Shown: positions 1 through 63,100, numbered from the stretch's first letter. The stretch is DNA of 64,000 bases from Cordylochernes scorpioides (GCA_030710605.1 CP092865.1:143949081-144013080); one strand, 5' to 3'. Program-made: numbers and translations. The notes: a model not told the origin generated them from the sequence alone.

Positions 1-1727
1 CAGTCCATAATAGGAGCGTTCATTAGCCAAGTCAGTCCACGGTGAGGGCATTTATTAGCCAAGTCAGTCTATGGTAGAGGCGTTCATTAGCCAAGTCAGT
101 CAACGGTGAGGGCATTTATTAGCCAGGTCATTCCATGGTAGGGGCGTTCATTATCCAAGTCAGACCACGGGGAGGGCATTTATTAGCCAGGTCAGTCCAT
201 AGTAGGGGCTTTCATTAGCAGTCAGTCCATGATAGGGGCGTTAATTAGCCCAGTCCACGGTTAGGGCATTTATTAGTCAGGTCAGTCCACGGAGAGGGCG
301 TTCATTAGCTAAGACAGTCCATGGTATGGCGTTCATTAGCAGTCAGTCCATTGTAAGGGCGTTCATTATCCAAGTCAGACCACGGGCAGGGCAATTATTA
401 GCCAGGTCATTCCATAGTAGGGGCTTTCATTAGCAGTCAGTCCATGATAGGGGCGTTAATTAGCCAAGTCAGTCCACGGTTAGGGCATTTATTAGTCAGG
501 TCAGTCCACGGAGAGGGCGTTCATTAGCTAAGACAGTCCATGGTATGGCGTTCATTAGCAGTCAGTCCATTGTAAGGGCGTTCATTATCCAAGTCAGACC
601 ACGGGGAGGGCATTTATTAGCCAGGTCAGTCCATAGTAGGGGCTTTCATTAGCAGTCAGTCCATTTTTTGGGCGTTAATTAGCCAAGTCAGTCCACGGTT
701 AAGGCATTTATTAGTCAGGTCAGTCCACGGAGAGGGCGTTCATTAGCTAAGACAGTCCATGGTATGGCGTTCATTAGCAGTCAGTCCATTGTAAGGGCGT
801 TCATTAGCCAAGTCAGTCCACGGTGAGGTCATTTATTAGCCAAGTCAGTCCACGATGAGGGCGTTCATTAGCCTAGCCAGTCCATGGGAGGGGGTTTCAT
901 TAGCAATCGGTCTAGGTTAAAGGCGTTCATTTGCCAAGTCAGTCCTTGGTAAGGGCGTTCATTAGCAATCGGTCCATGGTATGGGCGGTCATTAGCCAAG
1001 TCAGTCCACCGAAGGGCGTTCATTAGCCAAGTCAGTCCATGGTAGGGGCGTTCATTAGCAATCAGTCCATGGTAGGGGGCGTTCATTAGCAATCGGTCCA
1101 TGGTATGGGCGTTCATTAGCCAAGACAGTCTATGGTAAGAACGTTCATTAGCAATCAGTCTATGGTAGGGGCGTTCATTAGCCAAGTCAGTCTATGGTAA
1201 GAACGTTCATTAGCAATCAGTCTATGGTAGGGGCGTTCATTAGCAATCGGTCCATTGTATGGGCGTTCATTAGCCAAGACAGTCAATGGTAAGAACGTTC
1301 ATTAGCCAAGTCAGTCTACGGTGAGGGCATTTTTAGCCAGGTCATTCCATGCTAAGGAAGTTTATTAGCCAAGTCAGTCCATGGTGAGGGCGTTCTTTAG
1401 CCAAATCAGTCCAAGGGGAGGGCGTTCATTAACCAAGTCAGTTCACGGTTAGGGCGTTCATTAGCCAAGTCAGTCCATGGTAGGGGCGTTCATTAGCAGT
1501 TAGTCCATGGTAGGGGCGTTTATTAGTGGTCAGCCAATGAGAGGAGCGCTTATTAGCCATGTCAGACCACGGTGAGGGTATTTTAAAGCAGTCAGTCCAT
1601 GGTAGGGGCGTTCATTAGAACTAAGGCCATGGTATGGGCGTTCATTAGTCAAGTAAATCCATGGTTGGGGCGTTAATTAGCAGTCATTCCATGGTAGCGG
1701 CGTTCATTAGCAGTCAGTCCATGGTAG
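1..1727 (+). repeat. 35-36 bp minisatellite array, forward half
   Basis: About 48 diverged units built on GCGTTCATTAGCCAAGTCAG followed by TCCATGGTAGGG. Two alternating sub-types occur (GTTCATTAGC and ATTTATTAGCCAGG). The array is already running at base 1, so its true start is outside the window. Open frames across it only reflect the period. Confidence 0.97.
190..840 (+). repeat. Higher-order repeat of about 217 bp within the minisatellite
   Basis: The variant GGGGCTTTCATTAGC recurs at 205, 420 and 639, with the same order of variant monomers between. Six monomers form one higher-order unit, a sign of recent block amplification. Confidence 0.8.
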
Positions 1728-1735
1728 GGCTGACT

Positions 1736-3010
1736 CCTAATGATAGCCTCTACCATGGACTGACCCGGTTAATAAATGCCCTCACCTTTCTGTATTGGCT
1801 AATGAAAGCCCTCCTCGTGGATTGATTTGACTAATGAACGCCCTCACTGTGGGTGGCTAGGCTAATGAACGCCATCACCGCCGACTGACTTTGCTAATGA
1901 AAGCCTTTACTATGGACTGATTATTAATGAACGCCCCACCATGGCCTGACTTGGCTAATGAACGCCCTGACCGCTGAATAACCTGGATAATGACGCCCTG
2001 AAAGTGAACTGATTTTAATAGTGAACGCCCTTACCATTGACTGACTGCTAATGAACGCCTCTACCATGGATTGACATGGTTAATATATGCCCTCACTGTG
2101 GACTGACCTGGCTAATGAACGCCCTACTGTGGACTGACTTTGCTAATGAACGCCCCTATCATGGGCTGACTGCTAATGAAAGCCTCTACCATGGACTGAC
2201 CTGGTCAATAAATGCCCTAACCGTGGACTGACTTGGCTAATGAACGCCCTTCCCGTGGACTGATTTGGCTAATGAAAGCCCCTACTATGGACTGACTACT
2301 AATGAACGCCGCTACCATGGAATGACTGCTAAAGAACACACTACCATGGACTAACTGCTAATGAACGCCCTACCATGGCCTGACTTGGCTAATGAACGCC
2401 CTACCATTGAATTACCTGGATAATGACGCCCTGAACGTGAACTGATTTGAATAATGAACGCCCTTACAATTGACTGACTGCTAATGAACGCCTCTACCAT
2501 GGATTGACCTGGTTAATAAATGCCATCACTGTGGACTGACCTGGCTAATGAACGCCCTAACGTGGACTGACTTGGTTAATGAACGCCCTCCCCGTGCCCT
2601 GATTTGGCTAATGAAAGCCCTCCCCGTGGACTGACTTGGTTAATGAAAGCCCTCCCCGTGAACTGATTTGGCTAATAACCGCCTCACCGTGGACTGACTA
2701 GGCCAATGAACGCCCTCCCCGTGGACTGACTTGGATAATGAACGCCCTTACCCTGAACTGACTGCTAATGAAAGCCCCTACTATGGACTGACTTGGCTAA
2801 TGAACGCCTCTACCATAGACTCACCTGGCTAATAAATGCCCTCACCGTGGACTGACTTGGCTAATGAACGCTCCTATTATGGGCTGACTGCTAATGAACG
2901 TCATACCATGGACTGTCTTGGCTAATGAACGCCATACCATGGACTGACTTAGCTAATGAACGTCCACTTGGGACTGACTTGGCTAATGAACGCCCCAATC
3001 TTGAACTGTC
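1736..3010 (-). repeat. The same minisatellite, inverted half
   Basis: Units read CTAATGAACGCCC...CCATGGACTGACTTGG, the reverse complement of the forward half. About 36 units. Orientation flips between 1727 and 1736. Confidence 0.97.
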
Positions 3011-3257
3011 TCGGTTTGTAGCGACACGTTTTGCTCCAAGTAATTTTGATCGGGAATAAATTTTTTAATCAGTAAATGCTTTTTTTTCCTCTTAGGTATT
3101 TAGATACAAACAATAATTTTTCCAATAAATTATATAGGTTTAAAGATTCAAAAAGGTGATGAACTAGAAAGAAATATTTTTTTTTATTTCCATAAAAAAG
3201 GGGTTCATAATCCTTTAAAACTTTTGAAAAAAATTGTTCCATACTCTCTCTCACTAA
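3011..3257. other. AT-rich spacer
   Basis: Homopolymer-rich sequence between the satellite and the mariner relic. I see no gene or named element. Confidence 0.5.
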
Positions 3258-3259
3258 TA

Positions 3260-3662
3260 CAAGGGTCATTCCAAACGTTTTTGCAATAATATTAAATAAT
3301 TAAAATTTTAAAAAATAAACCTCAGCCCAAACATTAGACTTTTTAGACCACTCTGGTGTCCAATAAGTCACTCATCCACCATATTCACCAGACCTAGCAC
3401 CTTATTACTTTTTTTTTATTTCCAAAAGTTAAGTTATTGTTGAAAGGGATAAAATTTGAAGCTGATGATGAAACACTGCAAGCCTTTATCAATGTCGTAA
3501 ATACCATCCCTGAAGATGACTGGTGTAAGTGCTTCGATAATTGGTTTTCAAGGATGAAATCTTGCATAAATGCTAAGGATGAATACTTTGAGAAACTCTG
3601 AAAATTTGAAATTGCAGCCTTAATAAAAACATTTTATTGCAAAAACCTTTGAGCGACCCTTG
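3260..3662 (+). mobile_element. Internally deleted mariner element with TIRs and TA target sites
   Basis: Ends CAAGGGTCATTCCAAACG and its imperfect reverse complement ...CGACCCTTG are flanked by TA (3258-3259 and 3663-3664). The interior holds a fragment of a mariner transposase. Confidence 0.85.
3368..3600 (+). pseudogene. Mariner transposase C-terminal relic
   Basis: HPPYSPDLAPYYFF is readable, the region of the last catalytic Asp in D,D34D transposases; after a frameshift in a T-run come KGIKFEADDETLQAFINV and a C-terminal stop. The N-terminal two thirds are missing. Confidence 0.85.
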
Positions 3663-3989
3663 TAACAGTGGTAGGTATATAGAGTTAATTGTCTATTTGT
3701 CGTAAAATAATTTTGCAAGGATTTCTGTTTTGATGCAACTCGATGGAATAACTTCTGTCCAAGCTGTAAAGCGATAAATATATGGTAGGAAGTAATTGTG
3801 ACCATTTGAAGGTAGTAGGGTCAGATACAATCAATGTTTGTGACACTGCGGTCTTCGGAAAACTGTCATTTCTGTTTGTGCATGCCTAGCTGTCTTATTT
3901 ATCTGACAATCTTTGATAATCCCTACATGATTGGTATGCACCATCCTTTTTCAATTTTATATCTCAATGGTCCATTGAGATATAAATGG

Positions 3990-4640
3990 ATGAATTTTGT
4001 TTTCATGCATATTGAAGCAGAGCAGCAAAGAAGATGAAGAGAAGATGTGGGCTAGCCAAGAAAAGAAGGTATGCAGGCCCCCCCCCCCCCCCCCCCTTCA
4101 CAAGGAAGTGTTGATTGACAGATTCCAGAGGAGGGGGCGGGAGATAAACAGTCCAGCTGGTGCTGTAGTGAAGGAAGGAGCCGAGATAGCAGTCGGCTTG
4201 AAGGGGGTTTGTGTGTCGAGAGGACATCACAGTCTGAGAAGGAACGTCAGTCTGGTGACATCGAGATTGGCGGTGACAGAAGACGCGGCAAGTTGGCTAC
4301 AGGAAGTGGGCTCCGGGCGTGTGGCCGTATGGACTGACCGGGAAGACGGTGACGAGGAGGATCTCTCTAGTGGCGGACAATGAAGACATCTACTGTATAT
4401 AGTTACTAATCCACTTTTTTAAGCTCTTATAATAAATATACTGTACTAAGCTGTATCCACAAAGAATCCACATTGTTCTCTTAGAAACCTTGAATGCAAA
4501 CATCGATGGCTGAGAAGCATCGTAACAATATATTGAAATTCTTTCTTGGCGATCCTGAGGTGTTTTATGTCTAATTGTCTTGCTTTTGAAAATGCCATAT
4601 GATCCGGTTGTTATGATTTGATTTTCAACTTTGTGCAAAA
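3990..4640 (-). repeat. Dispersed repeat, possibly an LTR
   Basis: Shares long blocks with 21290-21830: GTATCCACA...CCACATTGT, CTTAGAAACCTTG and GCAAACATCGATGGCTGA. On the minus strand it starts TGTTACGATGC and contains a TATA-like stretch. A 16-base C-run at 4079-4095 creates a spurious Pro-rich frame. LTR identity is a guess. Confidence 0.4.
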
Positions 4641-4732
4641 ATTTAGATGGTACCAACATAGGTGTACAAAGGCTTGCTATTTAGCAAGCAATCTGGCTAG
4701 ATTATGATGCATTAGTGCACCATCTGTTATCA

Positions 4733-5045
4733 AAATTCGAAACTATTATAGACGCGCATGATTCTTTTTAAAAATAAAATAATTTCTACTGCCCTTACTG
4801 CAATGGAAAAATTAAAGGGAGGGCCTGGCTCATCAGTCTAGCATCAGTATCACTGTAAAAGGAAGTTCCAAAAATGCAATATAACAGCGGTATGGTAGAT
4901 TAAACTGACGAAACCGCTGGGAGGGTTAACCACTGATGAGACAGGTACTCCCTTTAATTTTTCCATTGCAGTAAGGGCAGTAGAAATTGTTTTATTTTTA
5001 AAAAGAATCATACGCGTCTATAATAGTTTCGAATTTTGACAATCT
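4733..5045. mobile_element. Family F palindromic copy
   Basis: Two inverted arms of the element with TTTCTACTGCCCTTACTGCA and GGGAGGG...CTCATCAGT; the outer sequence CGAAACTATTATAGACGCG is repeated in reverse at the far end. Confidence 0.75.
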
Positions 5046-5162
5046 GGCTATATTTAATCAGTGCTGTTGTGGTCAAACTTACAATAGATTCTTTTGAAAT
5101 GGAAGATATTTGTCCCTTTACGGTTAGTTTGGTATTTTAATCCATTCTATTTTTTCCATGTA

Positions 5163-5370
5163 TACTCATTAAAAAAATTAAGGAAGTGGAAAGTCTGATG
5201 TTCCTGGTCATCTGTGTTTATGAAGGAGACAGAGCCAATTTTGTTCACACTTGGTTATCTTGTGTGTCTTCAATAAAGGTCACTTTGTATCAAAATCTTT
5301 CAGAGTTATTGTCTGAATCCTGATGTAAAAGGTACAAATTCCTTAAGTACTAATTCCTTGTCTATGAGTG
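5163..5370. mobile_element. Family G Tc1/mariner-like MITE
   Basis: Ends related to TACACTCATGGACAAAACTT/AAG...CATGAGTGTA with TA flanks; interior GGCAATTTTGTTCACACTTG shared by the copies at 19.3, 25.5, 27.9 and 54.3 kb. Confidence 0.7.
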
Positions 5371-6000
5371 TATTTCGTTATTATTATAATTTTCTGATGA
5401 AATTAATTAAACCACGTCACACTTAAAATCACGAATTGTTTTATTGAGTTTGTGTGTGCCAACAATTAAAGTTGAGAATTTATTTTAATTATAAATAGAC
5501 AGCTTCATGCAGCTTGAAGAACTACACTACTATGCGACTTGATTTACATCAATGTAAACAATTAATAAGTTACTTTAGAACTCATTGTAAATAGCTCAAC
5601 TTGATCAACTTTCTCTCTCCACGATACTAATTATTACAGATAACTTCATTAAATCAACTTCCATCATTGCTTAACATACTGTAAATAACTACCTTGCGAT
5701 TTCTTCTATCTGCTTATGTTGTTGCTTATTTGTTTAATGTATATGCTTATTTAATGTTATTTTTCTTAATTGTGTATTTTCTTTTTGACAATTCTGTTAC
5801 CTACTCTACTACAATTATTGTAAATAGTTTCACGCGCAATTATCCAGATCGGATATAGCGTGTCTTGTTTGCAACTGGTAATAAATAAAGTGCAGAATTC
5901 CTATAAAATAGTCATTAATTGGAAGTTGGCACAAATTATTTTTATATTTTGTTGAGTTCAAAAGCTAGTTAAGATACATTATACTTTAAAAATAAAGGAA
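5371..6000. other. AT-rich sequence without recognised features
   Basis: No coding homology or repeat family was recognised. Confidence 0.4.
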
Positions 6001-6002
6001 GC

Positions 6003-6345
6003 ATATCCTGACCAGGAGCACATGTGATTTACAGAAGGCAAAGCGCCATCTGGTGGAATAGAAATCAACTAAACATTGATTTAGCCTGTTCCCTGATATT
6101 TGGCCAACCCAATTTCTTGATAAATCAAGAAAAGCCATCCACGAATTTTCTTGATTTATCAAGAAATTGGGTTGGCCAAATATCAGGGAACAGGCTAAAT
6201 CAATGTTTAGTTTATTCCTGTTCCCCCAGATGGCGCTCTGCCTTCTGTAAAGCACATGTGCTCCTGTTCAGGATATGCTTCCTTTATTTTTAATATCAAC
6301 ACCTGACCCACTTTTTTTTTTCTATTATTTTTTCACATTATACTT
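6003..6345. mobile_element. Family M palindromic copy lacking the ribozyme core
   Basis: CATATCCTGACCAGGAGCAC...CCATCCACGAA followed directly by the inverted arm. Related to the units at 31.4-32.5 kb but the hammerhead region is absent at the fold-back point. Confidence 0.8.
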
Positions 6346-6389
6346 TATTAACAAAAATGCTTTGCCCTAATGTTTAAGTGAATGCTTAT

Positions 6390-6628
6390 TGATTCTTATC
6401 CCTTGGGCGATTATCCCAATATAATTGCATAGTGTGTTGTTGTTTCTTATCTCCTTGGGTAAAGATTACACAAATTCCATGAGTTCATGCTCCTTGAGCT
6501 ATTTTATGATAAGCAGCTGCCTCTCCCAAAGGTCCTGTTTAGTACATCTATTGCAAGCCAAAATGTGTTCTGGAGCTGCAGGTGTCAAGCTACATTTTGG
6601 ACAAGTGGGGTAGATTTTATTATTTTCT
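6390..6628 (-). mobile_element. Family J SINE-like element
   Basis: Reads on the minus strand CTACCCCACTTGTCC...CCAGAACACATTTTGGCTTG to a GGAGATAAGAAACAACAAC tail. Same family as 15.7, 38.7 and 40.3 kb. Confidence 0.65.
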
Positions 6629-6650
6629 ATCTTCAATGGCTAGATAAATG

Positions 6651-6842
6651 GCCTTTTCTTTTTTTGCTTATCCCTAGTATACTTGGTACAGGCCATGATA
6701 ATCATGGTGGGTAGAAGTAGGCGACTGCTTTTACTGTAAGTGCACCACATGTCTACACGTGTGAAAAGCAGTTCGACTTTGCACTTACAAATGTGCCAGA
6801 GCCCTGTTTGGTTATTTGCACTCGCTGGTGGGGTTGGACAAT
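6651..6842 (-). mobile_element. Family E SINE, body without tRNA head
   Basis: Minus strand: CCAACCCCACCAGCGAGTGC... to ...CATGATTATCATGGCCTGTA and a GGGATAAGC A-rich tail. Confidence 0.75.
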
Positions 6843-6865
6843 GGCCTTTTCTAAATCTTGTTAGT

Positions 6866-6950
6866 CATAAGGTAATAAGACCAAATAAATAAAGAGTGTG
6901 TGACGTTTCAGTAACAGCGTTGTTACCATCTTCAAATAGGAAGAATAACT
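6866..6950. mobile_element. Family A MITE, solo left arm
   Basis: AAGGTAATAAGACCAAATAA to TTACCATCTTCA; joined to GAATAACTTCTTAGGTCC, a junction repeated near 56.97 kb. Confidence 0.8.
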
Positions 6951-6977
6951 TCTTAGGTCCATTGAAGTCTATAAAAA

Positions 6978-7174
6978 TGATAAGGCACAATTTGGATTAT
7001 AGACTATAAACATAAGGTAATAAGACCAAATCCAAATAAATAAATAGTGGGTGACGTTTCGGTAACAATGTGAAGATGGTAATAACGCTGTTACCAAAAC
7101 GTCACACACTATTTATTTGGATTTGGTCTTATTACCTTGTGTTTATAATTTATGATCCAAATTGTGCCTTATCA
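6978..7174. mobile_element. Family A hairpin MITE
   Basis: Complete inverted arms from TGATAAGGCACAATTTGG to GTGCCTTATCA. Confidence 0.85.
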
Positions 7175-7365
7175 CATCTTGTTAGTGTTGTTTGATGCTG
7201 TTTGATGTTCAGAGCTCCTCCACTCCACTGTATCAGCTGTGATTAGGTGGAATCCTCTAGTTCCTGTTTATTGCCAAATATAGGTACCTTTAGTAGGTTC
7301 CCATCCATGCAGCTAGGTGGGAGAAAAGACACACAGGTCAGAGTTAACTTCTAAAAAAATGTACT

Positions 7366-7371
7366 TTTATT
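7366..7371 (-). promoter_or_regulatory. USP7: USP7 polyadenylation signal AATAAA
   Basis: A canonical AATAAA on the minus strand only 32 nt after the stop codon. If used, the 3' UTR would be about 50-60 nt. Confidence 0.6.
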
Positions 7372-7403
7372 AAACAACAGATTTCTTTATACAAGAGATC
7401 AAC

Positions 7404-59050
<51,647 letters not shown>

Positions 59051-59726
59051 GTTGATCTTTTCAGGCGAAGTAAACACAAGAGATTTTTTATCTTTTGGTA
59101 TGTTGACCGCGCGCTCCAGAAAAGAGCCTGTCACCGAATTCTTTCCAGACACGGTCACTCTTAAGTGTTTACTCACTATTCGCCCAATGTCTGCAGATAT
59201 CCAATATCCCCACAAGTAGGGGAAGCACCAACACCACGGTTAGAACCACAACGATATTTAGCAAATTCAAGTTCCAGCTCGTGCAAAGCCAAAACTTTCT
59301 CTCGCTACCCTCGTTACCTTAGCCAGCAAGATGGCGAGGTTTATTTTTGAGGGATCATGGGAATTTGCGATTTAACTATGAAAATATATTTTTATTTATT
59401 TTTAAAAATAAAAATCTAAACATTTATTAATAAATTAGAGTTAAATTTACAAACATAATATATTTTATAATTTAAAAATAAATAAACGATTATAGAGGTC
59501 GCTCTCATTTCGGGAGTGGTGTCCGATGCAATGCTAAAGGAAGGAAAGCTACGAAATCCCAGCATTTTTTTGTGTATTTATAAATTGGTTTGTTTACTTA
59601 GTTTTTAAAGTACCTAATGTTAAAAGAAGATACAATATTTGCGATTTTTATTTTATAAAAAACAAAAACAAATGATTAGTCTTACAATAAAAGGGCCAAA
59701 TTGACTTTTAAATTGTTTATTAAAAA
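59051..59726. promoter_or_regulatory. Candidate bidirectional promoter between USP7 and HAPSTR1
   Basis: The two divergent start codons are 676 bp apart. The segment is more GC/CpG-rich than its AT-rich surroundings, lacks the repeats that fill the rest of the window, and contains a YY1-like CAAGATGGCG (59327-59336) and a ZNF143-like GCTACGAAATCCCAGCAT (59548-59565, one extra base relative to the usual motif). No TATA box is obvious in a convincing position. Confidence 0.6.
59327..59336 (+). promoter_or_regulatory. YY1-like site CAAGATGGCG
   Basis: Matches the AAGATGGCG core bound by YY1 near start sites of housekeeping genes. Position in the shared promoter supports it; a single motif match is weak evidence alone. 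Confidence 0.4.
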
Positions 59727-59928
59727 ATGAATGACGATAGCGATTATGATGAAAATTCTTGGCTGAGTGGGAGACCTTTGTCAAATTGGGAATTACAATG
59801 TATACAAGAACTTGAAAGAACCCAAGCCAATATTGAGGCAGAAGCTCGAAAACAAGAATCAACTATAGCAGAGAAGCTTTGGGCCTTGTTTCAAAATACT
59901 GCTACATCAATTGCCCAAATGCATAAAG
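59727..59928 (+). CDS. HAPSTR1: HAPSTR1 (C16orf72/TAPR1) first coding exon, gene continues past the window
   Basis: Encodes MNDDSDYDENSWLSGRPLSN then WELQCIQELER... and EKLWALFQNTATSIAQMHK, ending at a GTAAGT donor at 59929. The human protein has WFSKWERQCLAEAEQ and QKLWHLFQNSATAVAQLYK at the same spacing near its N-terminus, which identifies the family. The product is a small nuclear adaptor that partners HUWE1 in stress signalling and dampens p53 responses in human. ATG at 59727 is chosen as the first in frame; another ATG four bases later is out of frame. No further exon is recognised before 64000, so intron 1 exceeds 4 kb. Divergent to USP7, as in human. Confidence 0.88.
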
Positions 59929-59929
59929 G

Positions 59930-60890
59930 TAAGTCATAATATTAAAAAATTGACAACATTATAGTTAAATGCCTATTTAACTATTATCATATATATTTTT
60001 TGCACGATAATGAATGTTAATCAATTTTCAAAATGGCCCAAAACATATTTAGAACTTCTACTAAAATTATTTTTGTTCGTTTTTACTGTTTAAAAAATGG
60101 AATTTTACATTTTAGCCCATTTTTATCAATATGACCTTTACATTTATACACTAAGCAAATATATATAGATTAAGATAAAATCTTAATGTATATCTACATA
60201 TTTGATATTAAATTTTAAATGCTTAATAATTCATTTATCTTATTAAATCATCTTTATTGTTTCTTATTAACACCAACTATCTATATTTAAAACAATATTT
60301 GTTGAAATAGTGTGATTTAATTTGTATAAAATATATAAATAAATTTGTGTTTATACTCTTTGTTGTTGACAACTTGTGTTTAATCTTTTTAAATTAATTG
60401 TTTAACCTTTAAGAAAATTAAATGCACACAAGAACTGAATATGATATTTTTTAAATAAATAATATTTATTTTAATATACAAGTACATTATATAAAACATT
60501 TCAAATAATTATATTTTATAGCTTACTTCCATTCATCATACACACATTCCATCTAGAAACTTCTAAATATTTTTAAATCACAAAATAATCTTTTGGAACT
60601 AAATATTTATATATTACAAAATTAGAAACATTATATATTTGACCAAACTACCTTAGGTGTCAATTTAATGCATTTAAATGCTGTGAATTTAGCACGCAGT
60701 ACCAAATGACTTGAAAAATCAATAAAACAGTGGAAATAAAGAATTAAAAAGGTTATTGAAAATGTAGGTTATTTAAAAGAGAGTTATATAATGTTTTTAG
60801 GGAAGTCTAATCTATTAGGTGTCGTCTGCCTGACCTCCAACCCACCACAGAGGACTTGTACCACATTTATATCTTCGCAATAAAAGAAAT
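59930..60890 (+). other. HAPSTR1 intron 1, AT-rich
   Basis: Starts with GTAAGTCATAAT. No recognised repeat or exon. Confidence 0.5.
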
Positions 60891-60892
60891 AC

Positions 60893-61098
60893 TCCAATGG
60901 CCCCTGATTTTTGCAAGAGTCAAACCCCACCAGCGAGTGCAAGTAACCAAATGGGGTTCTGACACATTTGTAAGTGCAAAATCGAACTGCTTTTCACATG
61001 TGTAAACATGTGGTGCACTTACAGTAAAAGCAGTCGCCTACTTCTACCCATCATGATTATCATGGCCTGTACCACGTGTATTAGGGATAAACAAAAAA
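60893..61098 (+). mobile_element. Family E SINE, headless
   Basis: CCAATGGCCCCTGATTTTTG to GTATTAGGGATAAACAAAAA. Confidence 0.8.
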
Positions 61099-61204
61099 AA
61101 AATCTTTACAATACCATAATCTCAGCATTTGTTATTATCAGGATACATTAGTATTCCATATTATATTAGAAAATTAAACTACAGGATGGTCCATAAGTAT
61201 TTCT

Positions 61205-61573
61205 TCTTCTTCTTTCTTATCTCCACTCAATCATATTAGGGTATCAAGTTGTGACCCTTGATGGTGTCTGTTTGACAACCACCATGACTGGGTGAAGTAG
61301 AATGTGTCTGCCTTTGTCATTAAGACTGGGAGCACTACTCAGTGGCAGGCCGACTTAGCTCCAAAAGAAATGGCCGCCTCTGACATGAGGAACAGACGCC
61401 ATGTGCAGCCGCTCCTAACATGGAGTACAAACGTGACTCATCCTGTATCCCTGGACTAGGAACCCTTACAGGATACTATCAGCCGGGCCAGCTGAGCCCA
61501 GGTTTTTTAGTGAGCTTGTTACTGCTCCCCCTCCTCCTTTTTCATCCGGGCTTGGGACCAGCAAAGGCAGAGG
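61205..61573 (-). mobile_element. Family D copy
   Basis: TTCTTCTTTCTTATCTCCAC to GGGCTTGGGACCAGCAAAGG; contains the full block GGCAGGCCGACTTAGCTCCA. Confidence 0.78.
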
Positions 61574-61654
61574 GTTTCCATAAGTACTGAACCTTTTTAT
61601 TTATTTTTTATTAAAAATTAAAAGGCAAACTAGAAGTGCCAATGTGATATTGTA

Positions 61655-62086
61655 CTACTATTCTAACAGCGTTGTTACCATCCTCAGACAAAAGTACTGA
61701 ATGATTGGTCTTATTTATATCATTTATAATATTGGAAATTTGACAAATAAAATAATTTTATTGACATCTTGTCAATACATGCAAAGTGCACAGTCTGCAC
61801 TATTTTAAAAAAAGATAATATGTATGATACTATGTACAATGTATCCTCTGCCAGCGCTGCAGAGTTTGGTGGAGAATCACCAGGGGATCTTCAGCGATAC
61901 CACGTATTTTGCAATCTACGAAGAATGAAGAATTTGATATATATATAATATATTTATATTATCAGTACTTTTGTCTGAAGATGGTAACAACTCTGTTACC
62001 GAAACATCACACACTATTTATTTGAATTTGGTCTAATACCTTGTGTTTATAATCTATAATCCAAATTGTGCCTTATCATTAATACA
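61655..62086. mobile_element. Family A MITE arms separated by 240 bp
   Basis: TAACAGCGTTGTTACCATCC at 61665 and the right arm 61962-62086 to GTGCCTTATCA. Confidence 0.75.
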
Positions 62087-62296
62087 TTTATTTATTATTT
62101 GTTTATTTTATTGATATGTTGACGTCCCAAGATTTGTAAGACCTGCCTGCCTATACTGGAAGGATATAATTCAAATTAAGATTTCATCAACAGTTTTTTT
62201 TGAAGGTTTATTGTCCTTTAACGTTTCAGCGACCCACTGTTCCCCTTTTTCAAAAAGGATGGAAAGCCTATTAGTGTAGTATTGTCAAAGATTATA

Positions 62297-62563
62297 AAAC
62301 AAGGTAATAAGACCAAATCCAAATAAATAAATAGTGTGTGACGTTTCGGTAACAGCGTTGTTACCATCTTCAGACAAAAGTACTGAATGAGAAAAAATAT
62401 CACCTTATATAATAACCCTCTCATGATATTTTTTCTCATTCAGTACTTTTGTCTGAAGATGATAACAATGCTGTTACCGATACGTCACACATTATTTATT
62501 TATTTAGATTTGGTCTTATTACCTTGTGTTTATAATCTACTATCCAAATTGTGCCTTATCATA
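62297..62563. mobile_element. Family A hairpin MITE
   Basis: CAAGGTAATAAGACCAAATC to AAATTGTGCCTTATCA; AATATCATGAGAGGG spacer fold. Confidence 0.9.
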
Positions 62564-62785
62564 TTGTCAAAGATGTAAGTTCTCGTTAACGGCAGTTTAT
62601 CATGTTGGTTTCTGGAGGTTGGGGCTGTGTATAATATTTTGGGTGAATGAGTGATGGGATTATCAGTTTGGGATGCATTCATCATGTAGAGCTATCTCGG
62701 CCCTAAAGGTCAGCCACCATCATGGAACATCTATTCTCAACTCTTCATGTCTTCTAATGCCTTCTATTTGAAACCAATTCTTCTT

Positions 62786-63100
62786 TGATAAGGCACAATT
62801 TGGATTATAGATTATAAACACAAAGTAAAAAGACCAAATCCAAATAAATAAATAGTGTGTGACGTTTCGGTAACAGAGTTGTTACCATCTTCAGACAAAA
62901 GTACTGAATGGTTGCGGTAACACTGAAAAAAGTGAACAATCACCTAATCAGAAGGTACACCCTCAATGTATTCCTATATTTACCGTGAACGTAAACATTG
63001 ACAGACTTATGATAAGGCACAATTTGAATTATGAACACAAGGTAATAAGACCAAATAAATAAATAGTGTGTGATGTTTCGTTACCTTGTGTTTACAATCC
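62786..63100. mobile_element. Two incomplete family A MITEs
   Basis: Left arm 62786-62912 and a second left arm plus right tip 63009-63100 (TTACCTTGTGTTTACAATCC). Confidence 0.75.

Noticed and set aside
868..1185. 105-codon open frame rich in MANERPYH repeats
   Set aside because: It is the minisatellite period read in one frame; no start context, homology or splice support.
3997..4383. 128-codon open frame with a poly-Pro run
   Set aside because: The proline run is a 16-base C tract, and the DNA is a dispersed non-coding repeat also found at 21.3 kb.
4870..4960. Hammerhead-like words CTGACGAAAC and CTGATGAG in family F
   Set aside because: The two core parts cannot be arranged with pairing stems in any of the three hammerhead permutations that I tried.
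5986..6293. Near-identical 89-codon frames on both strands
   Set aside because: Produced by the perfect palindrome of the family M element; same for 32093-32443.
59213..59215. Upstream TTG as USP7 start
   Set aside because: Not an ATG and in a poor context; the first ATG at 59050 is preferred.
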